Origin: Breznakia pachnodae
GTDB taxonomy: Bacteria; Bacillota_I; Bacilli_A; Erysipelotrichales; Erysipelotrichaceae
Length of the DNA: 64,000 nucleotides
NCBI RefSeq assembly: GCF_030814225.1
Contig: NZ_JAUSUR010000005.1
Span: 1-64,000, forward strand
Direction: 5' to 3'
This document shows positions 9,261 through 18,234 of the stretch, piece by piece. Position 1 is the first letter of the stretch; each line of letters starts with the position of its first letter. A program made the position numbers and the translations under genes. Below the pieces are notes generated by a model. The model did no database searches. It worked only from the letters and a program-made list of their open reading frames with translations, and was not told the origin of the DNA.

Positions 9261-10303
9261 ACTGCTTTTCCTTTCTTCATCTCATTTGCACGTAACTGTC
9301 CACATGCTGCATCTATATCACTTCCGTGTTCTTTACGTATCGTACAACGAACACCCAGTTTCATTAATGTGTCATAAAATTCCATTGCTGATTCTCGATC
9401 AACACCCTGATACCCTTGTTCATCTACTGCGTTATAAGGAATCAGATTGATGTAATAATGATGACCATGCAGTAACTTTGCAAGTTGTTTTGCATGTATC
9501 TTCTGATCATTTACACCTTTTAATAAGATATATTCAAATGTTAATCTGCGATTGTTTAGTTTCTCATAAGTATGCAAACTATCCATCAATGCCTTTAAAG
9601 GATATGCCTTATTTATCGGCATCAGTTCATTACGCAATTCATCATTTGGTGCATGCAGGGATACTGCAAGGTTATATTGATATTGTGCTTTCGCAAACTT
9701 TTCAATCATTGGGACAATTCCACATGTTGAAATTGTAATATGTCTTGCACCAATTGCTAAACCATTATCTTCATTGATAATACTTAAGAAGTTCATTACA
9801 TTGTCATAGTTATCAAATGGTTCACCTGTTCCCATTACAACAACATGACTTACACGATCCTCTTCTTCATCTAATTCTTTTTGAATATACATTACCTGTG
9901 CAACCATTTCTGCAGTTGTAAGGTTACGTTGTTTCTTTAGTAATCCACTTGCACAGAATGTACACCCCATACTACAACCAACCTGCGTTGTTACACATAC
10001 GCTTTTTCCATAATCAAATACCATTAAAACGGTTTCTACCAAACTACCATCTTCCAGCGAAAACAGATACTTGGCAGTGCCATCTTTAGATACTTGTTTC
10101 TTTACCAACTCTAAAGAAGATATCACAAAATTCTCTTTCAGTGTATCCCTAGTTTGTAAGTTTAAATCGCTCATCGCATCAAAATCAGTTACCCGATTGC
10201 GATAAAGCCATTTAAATATTTGTTTGCCTCGAAACTTTTTCCAGCCCTGAGCCAGTGCAAAGTCTTGCATTTCTTCGTAATTTAAATCATATAAACTTTT
10301 CAT
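9257..10303 (-). CDS. rlmN: 23S rRNA (adenine2503-C2)/tRNA methyltransferase RlmN
   Basis: This radical SAM enzyme methylates C2 of A2503 in 23S rRNA and A37 in some tRNAs. In 348 residues the 4Fe-4S cluster motif CSMGCTFC gives Cys110, Cys114 and Cys117. A GTGEPFDNYDNV segment and a conserved C-terminal Cys near residue 338 (the methyl-carrying cysteine of the family, in AACGQL) are present. A TATAAT on the minus strand (10328-10333) in the 62-base gap after rsmB may give it an extra promoter. Confidence 0.96.
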   Translation of the reverse strand: MKSLYDLNYEEMQDFALAQGWKKFRGKQIFKWLYRNRVTDFDAMSDLNLQTRDTLKENFVISSLELVKKQVSKDGTAKYLFSLEDGSLVETVLMVFDYGKSVCVTTQVGCSMGCTFCASGLLKKQRNLTTAEMVAQVMYIQKELDEEEDRVSHVVVMGTGEPFDNYDNVMNFLSIINEDNGLAIGARHITISTCGIVPMIEKFAKAQYQYNLAVSLHAPNDELRNELMPINKAYPLKALMDSLHTYEKLNNRRLTFEYILLKGVNDQKIHAKQLAKLLHGHHYYINLIPYNAVDEQGYQGVDRESAMEFYDTLMKLGVRCTIRKEHGSDIDAACGQLRANEMKKGKAV

Positions 10304-10365
10304 ATTTTACCTTTATTTATTTTGTATATTATAGCATCAATTGGCTCTCTTTACATCATTACAGA

Positions 10366-11619
10366 TTAAGAAACCTTTTTCAATTTTGCCATATAAAATC
10401 CATCACAGTTATATTCATAAGGGAAAATGGTTTTCTCTTCAATCAATTCCATGTTCTCCTGACGTTCTAAAAACTGCTTGATTTGTAATTCATTTTCTTT
10501 CTTATTTAGCGTACATGTGGAATAAACCATTATTCCATCCGCTTTTAACAACTTAATTCCTTCATCTAGCAATTCTTTCTGAATCGCTATGATTCCATCC
10601 ATATCATCGCTTTGCATATGATACTTAATATCACTTTTTCCTTTTAGTACACCATACCCACTGCAAGGAGCATCAATTAAAACCTTGTCGAAACTTTCGT
10701 TTTCAAATTGCTCACTTGCTTTTGTTGCATCACAAGTCTGTGCATCAACATTGATACAACCTAACCGGCGCATTGTCGCTTTCAACAACTCAACACGGTG
10801 CTCATGTACATCAAGAGCAATAATCTTTCCACGATTGTTCATAAGTGCTGCCATATGCCCTGTTTTCGATCCAGGAGCTGCACACATATCCAATACCAAA
10901 TCATCTTCACTTGGATTCAAGAAAGGCGCAATCATCTGACTAGCCTCATCTTGCACACTGATATAACCAAATTTAAACTCTTCTCTACTTGCAACACTCC
11001 CTTTATCGAAGGTAAGTGCTACATCACTCAGTTCACCATTATGATAACCCTCATACTTTGAAAGAAACTCTTCTTTTGAATTTTTAATGGTATTTACACG
11101 TACACTTTGTTTAGGTACATTTAATGCATCACGACAAATCTTCTCACATACTTCAGTTCCATATTGCTTGTTCCACATCTTTACAATCCAAAGTGGAAAT
11201 GAAGTTTCAATCGCTAGTTTTTCATCTGCATCACCTGTAACTTCACGTTTTCCATTTTTTATTACTTTGCGCAAGATTGCATTTACAAAACTTACAAATC
11301 TTCCATCATATTTGCCTTTTGCAATTTCAACCGCTTCATTGGTAATCGCAAATGCTGGAACTCGTTCTAAATAAAGTAATTGATAAACACTCATATTAAT
11401 TAGAATCTCAATTTCTTTTTTCACAATCTTTTCACAATATACTTTCCACTGATAATCCAGATAACGATAATTCTGTAAAGTCCCATACACAATGTTACTT
11501 ATGAATGCTTTATCTTTTGTATCAAAATCTCTCATTCCATCTTTCAAAACAAGATGAGAGTATTTCTTGTGTATACATATATCTATCAACATTAAATATG
11601 CTTTTTTTCTTGCATCCAT
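10366..11619 (-). CDS. rsmB: 16S rRNA (cytosine967-C5)-methyltransferase RsmB
   Basis: The 417-residue protein has an N-terminal NusB-like helical domain (about 1-130) and a C-terminal class I SAM methyltransferase domain. The latter shows DMCAAPGSKTGHMA (SAM site), IDAPCSGYGVL (Pro-Cys motif) and STCTL with the second catalytic cysteine. It modifies 16S rRNA at C967. It lies 8 bases after priA. In Bacillus def and fmt lie between these two genes; here they are absent. Confidence 0.95.
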   Translation of the reverse strand: MDARKKAYLMLIDICIHKKYSHLVLKDGMRDFDTKDKAFISNIVYGTLQNYRYLDYQWKVYCEKIVKKEIEILINMSVYQLLYLERVPAFAITNEAVEIAKGKYDGRFVSFVNAILRKVIKNGKREVTGDADEKLAIETSFPLWIVKMWNKQYGTEVCEKICRDALNVPKQSVRVNTIKNSKEEFLSKYEGYHNGELSDVALTFDKGSVASREEFKFGYISVQDEASQMIAPFLNPSEDDLVLDMCAAPGSKTGHMAALMNNRGKIIALDVHEHRVELLKATMRRLGCINVDAQTCDATKASEQFENESFDKVLIDAPCSGYGVLKGKSDIKYHMQSDDMDGIIAIQKELLDEGIKLLKADGIMVYSTCTLNKKENELQIKQFLERQENMELIEEKTIFPYEYNCDGFYMAKLKKVS

Positions 11620-11627
11620 AAATTCTC

Positions 11628-13790
11628 CTACTCCATGTATAAAGGATTGATATCAATCTCTAATTTAGATTTGTGTTTATACTTCATATGTTTGTTCTGT
11701 ACTTCTCTCACTACTTGAAGTAGTGCTTCAAAATCTTTACTCTTAAATACAATTCGCATTCGATGCTCATCATTTCTTCTTAATAATTCAACCGGTCCCA
11801 ATTTCTTTACATCACTCACTGATAACGAGTCAGCAATTGTCATCACTTCATCATGTAACTGCTCTTCTTTTAATGAAGAAAAAATAATACTTGCCAGATA
11901 TGAAAATGGAGGATAGTTACCTAAATGACGAAATTGCATTTCTTTCTTAAAGAACGTTGAATAGTCATTGTTTTGGGCACAGGTAATTGCATAATGTTTG
12001 CAATCATACACCTGAATTAGAACTTCCCCATTTTTTTCACCTCGACCACTTCGACCACTGGCTTGAACTAATAAGTCAAAGGTTAATTCAACACTTCGAT
12101 AATCACTGCGTGATAGCAGTGCATCTCCATTCAGAATGCCCACTAATGTCACATTTTCGAAATCCAATCCTTTTGAAATCATTTGAGTTCCCACTAAAAT
12201 ATCATATTCATGATTACCAAACTTAGTTAATAACTTTTCATGGGCATTCTTATGTCTTGTTGTATCCGCATCCATTCGTAAGATTCTAGAACTTGGAAAC
12301 ATTTCTTGTAAATGTTCTTCTAACTTCTGCGTACCAAATCCCATATATTTTAGTCTTGTACTTCCACACTTGCTGCATACCTGAACAAATGGTTCATGAT
12401 AGTCACACATATGACAGACAAGTTCATTTCTTGTTTTATGATAGTTAAGTGCTAAATCACAATGAGGACATTTCTTTACTTCACCACAATCAACACAACG
12501 TAATATTGGTGCATACCCTCTGCGATTCAACAGAATAATTACCTGTTCATTTTTAGCTAATCGCTCTTCTATTGCTTCACGCATTTCTTTACTAACCAAA
12601 TAGTTTCCACTACTTCGCATACTTTGCTTCATATCAATTAGTTTAGTTTCGGGAACATTGTCATAAATACGTTTTGTTAGTTCCACCAATTGATAAACAC
12701 CTTTATAAGCACGTGCATATGATTCCAATGAAGGTGTGGCACTTGCCAGCACAACTGGACAGTTATGATATTCCCCACGTTTAATTGCAATATCACGGCA
12801 ATGATAACGTGGTGTACTATCTTGCTTATAACTTTGATCATGTTCTTCATCCATAATAATTAATCCTAAATTATCAAATGGCATAAAGGCAGCACTTCGA
12901 GTACCAACAACAATAGATACCTTTTTTTCGAACACTAATTTAAATTGTTCGTATTTCTCTTGGTTATTCAAAGAAGAATGATAGATTGCAACTGCTTTAC
13001 CAAATCTTCCCTTTACTCTGGAAACCATTTGTGGAGTCAATGAAATTTCAGGAACTAAAATCAATACTTGTTTCCCTTCATCCAGCACTTCTTTTGCCAA
13101 GTGTAAAAACACTTCTGTTTTTCCACTTCCAGTTACTCCATGTAACAAGTGAACACCATAGCCCTTTTTACTTCTAATCATATCCACAGCTGTCTGTTGT
13201 TCTTGATTCAAATCCATAGGCGAATAAGTTTCAATTACATCATCCAAGTCAGCACTTCGCTCTTCTTGCGATAATTCTACAACACCTAATTCTTCTAAAC
13301 GTTTCAGGCAACTAAAGTGCTGATTAAACTCACTTCGTTTTACTTTCTTATGCTCTCTCATATACTCGATTGCATCTTGCTGACGTTTCCCTTTTACAAT
13401 CATTTCCTGAACAAAGGTAACATATACTTCTGTTCGTACATGATGGTCGGTTGATTTTGGTTTTAACTTTGCTGGAAGCATAGCCTGAAAACAACTAATC
13501 AAAGGGGCAACGCAAATCTTTGCCATATAGGATGCTAAATCAAACGCTTCCTCATTCAACAATGGATACTCATCTATTCGCTCTTTCACATAGGAAAGTG
13601 AATATCCTAAATTTGCTACATCCTCATTGGCCATCTCACTGACTGCAACTACAAATCCTATTACATCACGCCCTGCAAAATTTACTTTTACTCGCATTCC
13701 AACTTCAACCGAAGGGTCTTCGCAGGCATAGCGAAAACTGCGATCAATCGCAGAAGCACTATATTCAATATATATATCAGCTACTCGCAT
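11628..13790 (-). CDS. priA: Primosomal protein N' (replication restart helicase PriA)
   Basis: PriA is a superfamily 2 helicase that reloads replication machinery at stalled forks. The 720-residue protein has an N-terminal DNA-binding domain, Walker A HGVTGSGKTEV (about residues 220-230), a DEEHD helicase box, and a zinc-binding insert with paired CxxC motifs (CVDCG, CPHC, CHMC, CSKCG; about residues 420-470). The helicase C-terminal half carries VGTQMISKGLDFENV. It is the first gene of the operon running to thiN. The upstream 70 bases show no clear consensus promoter. Confidence 0.97.
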   Translation of the reverse strand: MRVADIYIEYSASAIDRSFRYACEDPSVEVGMRVKVNFAGRDVIGFVVAVSEMANEDVANLGYSLSYVKERIDEYPLLNEEAFDLASYMAKICVAPLISCFQAMLPAKLKPKSTDHHVRTEVYVTFVQEMIVKGKRQQDAIEYMREHKKVKRSEFNQHFSCLKRLEELGVVELSQEERSADLDDVIETYSPMDLNQEQQTAVDMIRSKKGYGVHLLHGVTGSGKTEVFLHLAKEVLDEGKQVLILVPEISLTPQMVSRVKGRFGKAVAIYHSSLNNQEKYEQFKLVFEKKVSIVVGTRSAAFMPFDNLGLIIMDEEHDQSYKQDSTPRYHCRDIAIKRGEYHNCPVVLASATPSLESYARAYKGVYQLVELTKRIYDNVPETKLIDMKQSMRSSGNYLVSKEMREAIEERLAKNEQVIILLNRRGYAPILRCVDCGEVKKCPHCDLALNYHKTRNELVCHMCDYHEPFVQVCSKCGSTRLKYMGFGTQKLEEHLQEMFPSSRILRMDADTTRHKNAHEKLLTKFGNHEYDILVGTQMISKGLDFENVTLVGILNGDALLSRSDYRSVELTFDLLVQASGRSGRGEKNGEVLIQVYDCKHYAITCAQNNDYSTFFKKEMQFRHLGNYPPFSYLASIIFSSLKEEQLHDEVMTIADSLSVSDVKKLGPVELLRRNDEHRMRIVFKSKDFEALLQVVREVQNKHMKYKHKSKLEIDINPLYME

Positions 13791-13861
13791 ATACCCACCA
13801 CTTTTCTATGTAATATCATACCATATCTGAATGAGAAAAAAAGAAGTTTCCTTCAGATGAT

Positions 13862-14605
13862 TTATTTATAAGCAACGACTCTTAAACGTCGATAATCTAA
13901 TATCCACTTCGTTTCATCCCATAAGTCTTTTTCAACATATTTAGCCAATAACTCCAGGATTTCTTTCTGGATGTTTTCGTCAAAATTTTCAAGTTCATTC
14001 TGATAGAACTGACGAATCCATAAATCTAAACTACTTCTTCCTGCATCTAGTTGCGTTGGACGATCGTAATCATATATCACTTCTATTTTAAAACCATGTT
14101 TCTCTAATATCCTTTGAAATGATTCAACTGTAGGAAAGGTAAACTTTGAATGATACTCATACCCATACTCAGCAACTGCTTTGGTGAATCCTTCTTCAAT
14201 TTTTTGAATGTTTCCATAAGCACCAAATTCGCAAACCAAAATTCCCCCATCCTTCAAAGAACGATAAATATTCTTTATCAATAAATCTTGATTGTTTATC
14301 CAATGAAACACCGCATTTGAAAAGACAACATCCCATCGTTCTTTATCATTGATTTCTAGTGCATCCATGTATTTGAAATCTAGGTTTGGATATTGATGTT
14401 TCGCTTTCTCAATCATTGTATTTGAACCATCAATCCCCAGTATATAACCACATCGTTTTGAAAGTGTATTGCACAATACACCAGTTCCACAACCAATATC
14501 CAAAATTGCATTTGTATCATTAATTGGTACCAGATTAATCAGGTCCATTCCATACTCTGATACAAAATGATGTTTGTTATCGTATAGTGTTGAATCCCAC
14601 TTCAT
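13862..14605 (-). CDS. Class I SAM-dependent methyltransferase (trans-aconitate methyltransferase-like)
   Basis: The 247-residue protein begins MKWDSTLYDNKHHFVSEYG. It has the SAM-binding motif ILDIGCGTGVL (about residues 34-44), an acidic strand end (LGIDGSN), and FSNAVFHWI and LKDGGILVCEFG motifs typical of the Tam/UbiE-like group. The substrate cannot be read from the sequence. The start at 14605 was chosen over an upstream in-frame start because GGAGGT (14612-14617) lies at the right distance. A 12-base-pair inverted repeat (14619-14652) sits immediately upstream. Confidence 0.75.
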   Translation of the reverse strand: MKWDSTLYDNKHHFVSEYGMDLINLVPINDTNAILDIGCGTGVLCNTLSKRCGYILGIDGSNTMIEKAKHQYPNLDFKYMDALEINDKERWDVVFSNAVFHWINNQDLLIKNIYRSLKDGGILVCEFGAYGNIQKIEEGFTKAVAEYGYEYHSKFTFPTVESFQRILEKHGFKIEVIYDYDRPTQLDAGRSSLDLWIRQFYQNELENFDENIQKEILELLAKYVEKDLWDETKWILDYRRLRVVAYK

Positions 14606-14618
14606 TTGCTTACCTCCA

Positions 14619-14652
14619 TTTTTAGATGTGGTTATTGTATCACATCTAAAAA
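14619..14652 (-). promoter_or_regulatory. Inverted repeat over the -10 region of the methyltransferase gene
   Basis: TTTTTAGATGTG (14619-14630) and CACATCTAAAAA (14641-14652) form a perfect 12-base-pair repeat around a 10-base centre. On the minus strand that centre contains TACAAT, a possible -10. It ends just before the ribosome binding site. It could be a repressor operator or a 5' mRNA hairpin; no U-run follows it on the gene's strand, so a terminator role is unlikely. Confidence 0.4.
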
Positions 14653-14676
14653 CAAACACCACTATTTGTGATGTTT
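14649..14676 (-). terminator. Terminator of the SPFH protein gene
   Basis: Plus-strand arms 14654-14662 and 14668-14676 form a nine-pair stem with one G-U pair on the minus transcript, followed by a U-rich run (14648-14652). It lies 20 bases after the stop codon of the SPFH gene. Confidence 0.55.
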
Positions 14677-14696
14677 GTTGATTGAATATTCGTTTA

Positions 14697-15632
14697 CTAT
14701 TCAGCTGGTGTATCAGAACCCATTACTTCCTTAAGTGAAGCAGCTAAACCTGTTAGCTTTTGAATTTCACTAGGAATAATTAATTTTGTTGATTTACCAT
14801 TTGCAACTTTAGCAAGTGCTTCAAGTTCTTTAATCTTAACTGTTCCAGCATTAACTTCCGCATGAGACATTGCAGTAAGTCCATCAGCAGTTGCTTGTTG
14901 AACTTCACGAATTGCTTGTGCTTGTCCTTCCGCTTCAAGAATCATCGCTTTTTGACGACCTTCTGCTTCACGGATTTGACGTTCCTTGAATGCTTCCGCT
15001 TCAAGAATTGTAGCATCTTTCTTACCTTCAGCAATTAATACTTGGGATTTCTTTTCCCCTTCTGCTCTTAAGATTGATTCACGTCTTTCACGTTCTGCCT
15101 TCATTTGTTTTTCCATTGCATCTTGAATTTCACGTGGTGGAAGAATGTTCTTAACCTCCACACGGTTAACCTTAATTCCCCATTTATCCGTAGCTTCATC
15201 CAAGATTGAACGCATTTGTGTATTAATAACATCTCTAGATGTTAATGTACCATCTAAATCCAAATCCCCAATTAAGTTACGTAATGTAGTAGCAGTTAAG
15301 TTTTCAACCGCCATCATTGGGTTGTTTACTCCATATGCATATAATTTAGAATCTGTTACTTGGAAATATACAACTGTATCAATTTGCATTGTAACGTTAT
15401 CTTTTGTAATAACTGGTTGTGGTGGAAAATCTACCACGTGTTCCTTTAATGAAATCTTCTTTGCGATTCTTTCAATAAATGGAACTAAAAAGTGAAGTCC
15501 TGTTGTCCAAGTAACGCGATATGTACCTAAACGTTCAATTACATAAGATTCCGATTGATTAACAATCTTTACGTGGAATCCAACGAATGCAATAATTGCA
15601 ATTACAAATACCAATAAAATAATCCATTCCAT
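14697..15632 (-). CDS. SPFH (stomatin/prohibitin) membrane protein, QmcA-like
   Basis: The 311-residue protein has one N-terminal membrane helix (about residues 2-22), an SPFH/Band 7 domain (about 25-190), and an Ala/Glu-rich coiled-coil region (about 190-250) with repeated EAEG/EAE blocks. Such proteins scaffold membrane microdomains and often act with an NfeD partner. The NfeD gene is directly upstream with one base between stop and start. The start MEWIILL was chosen because GGAGGA (15641-15646) precedes it; the longer frame would run into nfeD. Confidence 0.9.
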   Translation of the reverse strand: MEWIILLVFVIAIIAFVGFHVKIVNQSESYVIERLGTYRVTWTTGLHFLVPFIERIAKKISLKEHVVDFPPQPVITKDNVTMQIDTVVYFQVTDSKLYAYGVNNPMMAVENLTATTLRNLIGDLDLDGTLTSRDVINTQMRSILDEATDKWGIKVNRVEVKNILPPREIQDAMEKQMKAERERRESILRAEGEKKSQVLIAEGKKDATILEAEAFKERQIREAEGRQKAMILEAEGQAQAIREVQQATADGLTAMSHAEVNAGTVKIKELEALAKVANGKSTKLIIPSEIQKLTGLAASLKEVMGSDTPAE

Positions 15633-15633
15633 A

Positions 15634-16071
15634 TTATCTTTCCTCCCGAGTGACAATAACCTTTACACCCTCTATCTGTTTTACAACAACTTCCATACCT
15701 TTTGTTAATTCAAGGTCATCGCTTGTTTTTGCTGCCCAGTCCATACCTTCGATTAATACACGCCCTTCTTTTGTTAAAGGATCAAAATCGTTCATTACAA
15801 TTGCTGTTTTTCCAATAATTTCATCAGCATTTGTAGAAATTGTCGTTGTATTTAGTCGTTTCATTGCATATGGTCTTAAAACTATAAGTGTTGCAACCGA
15901 TATAATTATAAATACTACTAATTGTATAGAAAAGTCAATACCTAAATAACTTAAGAATACACAAATTAGACTCGCGGTAGCAAACCAAATAGCTACAAGC
16001 TGCTGTGTTGCGACCTCAACGGCACATATTACGAAGAATATAATAATCCATCCATAAAAAACTGTATCCAT
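15634..16071 (-). CDS. NfeD family membrane protein (OB-fold, C-terminal)
   Basis: The 145-residue protein has two to three N-terminal membrane helices (about residues 5-75) followed by a small OB-like domain (about 85-143, IGKTAIVMNDFDPLTKEGRVLIEGMDW). That is the short NfeD1b type, which lacks the protease domain. NfeD proteins partner with SPFH proteins, which matches its position before the QmcA-like gene. The start has an AAAGGAGG site. Confidence 0.88.
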   Translation of the reverse strand: MDTVFYGWIIIFFVICAVEVATQQLVAIWFATASLICVFLSYLGIDFSIQLVVFIIISVATLIVLRPYAMKRLNTTTISTNADEIIGKTAIVMNDFDPLTKEGRVLIEGMDWAAKTSDDLELTKGMEVVVKQIEGVKVIVTREER

Positions 16072-16086
16072 AGATTACCTCCTTTT

Positions 16087-16296
16087 TTAATCAAAATAAA
16101 ATAAATCTTCAAATTTCTTTTCCAACGCAATGCACAAGATAAGTGCTAACTTTGCAGTTGGATTAAACTGCCCTGTTTCAATTGAAGAAATTGTCTGTCT
16201 AGAAACTCCAACCCAATCTGCTAGATCCGCCTGTGACCAACCTTTTTCTAACCTGGCTTCTTTAAGGTGATTCCTTAATATTAATTTGCCATCCAA
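16087..16296 (-). CDS. XRE-family helix-turn-helix regulator (small, Cro-like)
   Basis: This 69-residue protein is almost entirely a helix-turn-helix domain: KGWSQADLADWVGVSRQTISSIETGQFNP (about residues 18-46). It resembles small YozG/YvaO-like regulators that pair with a membrane protein gene. The start is TTG at 16296 with an AAGGTGAT site; the nearby ATG is in another frame. It is the second gene after the small membrane protein. The three repeated operators upstream of that gene (16680-16756) are its likely binding sites. Confidence 0.85.
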   Translation of the reverse strand: MDGKLILRNHLKEARLEKGWSQADLADWVGVSRQTISSIETGQFNPTAKLALILCIALEKKFEDLFYFD

Positions 16297-16308
16297 GATA
16301 TCACCTTA

Positions 16309-16662
16309 TCATATTCCAAACCATCCGATATACCCAATCAGTGTAACGACTAAGAAGATTAATACATATACACCAGTTAAAGCATACATTCGATTGTTTG
16401 AAATACGCGCTTTCTGAAATGACATAAAGATAAAAGAAATTCCTACTGGCCACAAGATAATATAATAAGCATGAAAATGAATTCCTAAAATATCAATTCG
16501 AACTTCCGGGTTGCTAAGCATCAGTATCGTTGCAAGAAGTAAAGTTCCAGCAATCGAAACTAAGTAACCATAATAAAATGATTTTTCATCCAAATAACGT
16601 TCATACAGATTCTTTCCTTTGAAACTCTCTTTACTCTTCTTCAGTATTTCATCTCTATCCAC
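16309..16662 (-). CDS. Small membrane protein of an XRE-regulated operon
   Basis: This 117-residue protein has a charged N-terminus, then four predicted membrane helices (roughly residues 32-50, 57-72, 75-88 and 92-112). No enzymatic motif is visible. Proteins of this sort are often found next to small XRE regulators in Firmicutes, but their function is unknown. The start was set at GTG 16662 because AAAGGAGG lies just before it. An apparent ATG at 16698 would put the ribosome binding site inside the gene and the gene's own operator in its coding region. Confidence 0.7.
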   Translation of the reverse strand: MDRDEILKKSKESFKGKNLYERYLDEKSFYYGYLVSIAGTLLLATILMLSNPEVRIDILGIHFHAYYIILWPVGISFIFMSFQKARISNNRMYALTGVYVLIFLVVTLIGYIGWFGI

Positions 16663-16679
16663 AGCCACCCTCCTTTTTT

Positions 16680-16756
16680 TGACAAGTTTTCTTGACACCT
16701 ATATCATACTACTGCCAAGTTTTCTTGTCAATAGATTGTGACAAGTTTTCTTGACA
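16680..16756 (-). promoter_or_regulatory. Promoter flanked by three copies of an 18-base palindromic operator
   Basis: Three near-identical copies of TGACAAG-TTTT-CTTGTCA lie at 16680-16697, 16713-16730 and 16739-16756; each is an inverted repeat with seven-base arms and a TTTT centre. A minus-strand promoter is embedded: TTGACA (16726-16731) falls inside the middle copy and TATGAT (16703-16708) lies between the first two, 17 bases apart. The operator next to the start codon would cover the transcription start. This is the layout of an autoregulated repressor, most likely the XRE protein at 16087. Confidence 0.75.
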
Positions 16757-16790
16757 AAAGAAAAGAAGCAATCAATGACTGCTCCTTCAT
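16757..16790 (-). terminator. Probable terminator of sufCDB
   Basis: On the minus transcript GGAGCA (16780-16785) can pair with TGCTTC (16765-16770), followed by a U-rich run (16757-16764). The stem is only six base pairs with one G-U pair, so support is modest. It lies between the sufB stop and the XRE operator region. Confidence 0.4.
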
Positions 16791-16800
16791 AAATATTTAA

Positions 16801-18222
16801 CTAACCTACAGAATCTTCCATCTGCATTCGCATTAGCTGATTCAACTCTACCGCATATTCCATTGGCAACTCTCTAGTAAATGGTTCTAGAAATCCCATA
16901 ATAATGGTTTCTGATGCTTGCTCTTCACTTAACCCTCTACTCATCAGATAGAATATCTCTTCCTCTGATATCTTGGTTACACATGCTTCGTGTTCAACAA
17001 TCGACTTGCTGTTATTCACAACATTCAGGGGTTTGGTATCACTTGTTGAAATATCATCTAAAATCAAGGTATCACATTCTACTTTGGTTTTTGCATACAA
17101 GGCTTTTTCATCATGTTTCACAATTCCTCGATAATTAACTGCACCACCATTTCTTGATACAGACTTCGATATTATCGAACTTTGTGTATATGGAGCTAAA
17201 TGAATCATTTTCGCTCCTGCATCCTGTAATTGGTTTTTGCTACCAACTGCAATTGAAATTACCATTCCATGCGCTCGTTCTCCAGCAAGTACACAACAAG
17301 GATATTTCATCGTCTGTCTTGAACCAATGTTTCCATCAATCCATTCCATTGTACCATTCTCATGTACATACGCTCGTTGTGTAACTAAGTTTAATACATT
17401 ACTAGACCAGTTTTGAATTGTTGTATAACGGCATTTTGCATCTTTATGTACAATAATTTCAATAACACCAGAATGTAGTGAATCCTTCGAATAGATTGGA
17501 GCAGTACAACCTTCTACATAATGTACATCAGCACCTTCATCAACAATAATCAAAGTACGTTCAAACTGACCTAATCCTTCCGAATTAATTCTAAAGTAAG
17601 ATTGTAGTGGTCGATCTAACTTTACTCCTTTAGGAATATAGATAAATGCTCCACCAGACCAGCATGCAGTATTTAACGCTGCTAATTTATTGTCATCATG
17701 AGGTACAATTGTCCCAAAGAATTCTTTGAATATTTCTGGATACTTCTTTAAACCACTATCTGTATCCATAAAAATAACACCTTTATCTTCTACCTCTTTC
17801 AACATACTTTGATAGACAACTTCACTTTCATACTGTGTTGATACTCCCGCAAGAAAGTCTCTTTCTGCTTCTGGGATTCCTAATCTCTGGAAGGTTGTTC
17901 TAATTTCATCTGGAACATCATCCCACTTTGTTTTAGGACGATCACTTGGTTTTACATAATACACAAAACTATTCCAGTCAATTTTCGTGAAATCAACACC
18001 AAACGTTGGATCATCCATTTCCATAAAGGCGCGATACCCTTCCAGACGTTTTTCAAGCATCCACTCTGGTTCTTCTTTCATTTTTGATATTGTTCTTACA
18101 ACTTCTTCACTTAACCCTGCAGAAGTCTTAAAAACCGATATATCTTTATCCTTAAAGTCATATGCATACTCTTCATCTGGGAGTAAATCGTAGTCACTGA
18201 CTTGTTCTTTATTTTCTTTCAT
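16801..18222 (-). CDS. sufB: Fe-S cluster assembly scaffold component SufB
   Basis: SufB is the scaffold subunit of the SufBC2D complex that builds 4Fe-4S clusters. The 473-residue protein matches family length and shows [27 protein letters not shown] near residue 104, a central beta-helix core with [23 protein letters not shown] (position of the cluster-related Cys), and the C-terminal [15 protein letters not shown] segment shared with SufD. It is the last gene of the operon, 12 bases after sufD. Confidence 0.96.
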   Translation of the reverse strand: MKENKEQVSDYDLLPDEEYAYDFKDKDISVFKTSAGLSEEVVRTISKMKEEPEWMLEKRLEGYRAFMEMDDPTFGVDFTKIDWNSFVYYVKPSDRPKTKWDDVPDEIRTTFQRLGIPEAERDFLAGVSTQYESEVVYQSMLKEVEDKGVIFMDTDSGLKKYPEIFKEFFGTIVPHDDNKLAALNTACWSGGAFIYIPKGVKLDRPLQSYFRINSEGLGQFERTLIIVDEGADVHYVEGCTAPIYSKDSLHSGVIEIIVHKDAKCRYTTIQNWSSNVLNLVTQRAYVHENGTMEWIDGNIGSRQTMKYPCCVLAGERAHGMVISIAVGSKNQLQDAGAKMIHLAPYTQSSIISKSVSRNGGAVNYRGIVKHDEKALYAKTKVECDTLILDDISTSDTKPLNVVNNSKSIVEHEACVTKISEEEIFYLMSRGLSEEQASETIIMGFLEPFTRELPMEYAVELNQLMRMQMEDSVG

Positions 18223-18234
18223 CGTTTCACCACC

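Noticed and set aside
16680..16756. A CRISPR-like or satellite repeat
   Set aside because: Only three 18-base palindromic copies with 8-15 base gaps, arranged around a promoter; this is operator architecture.
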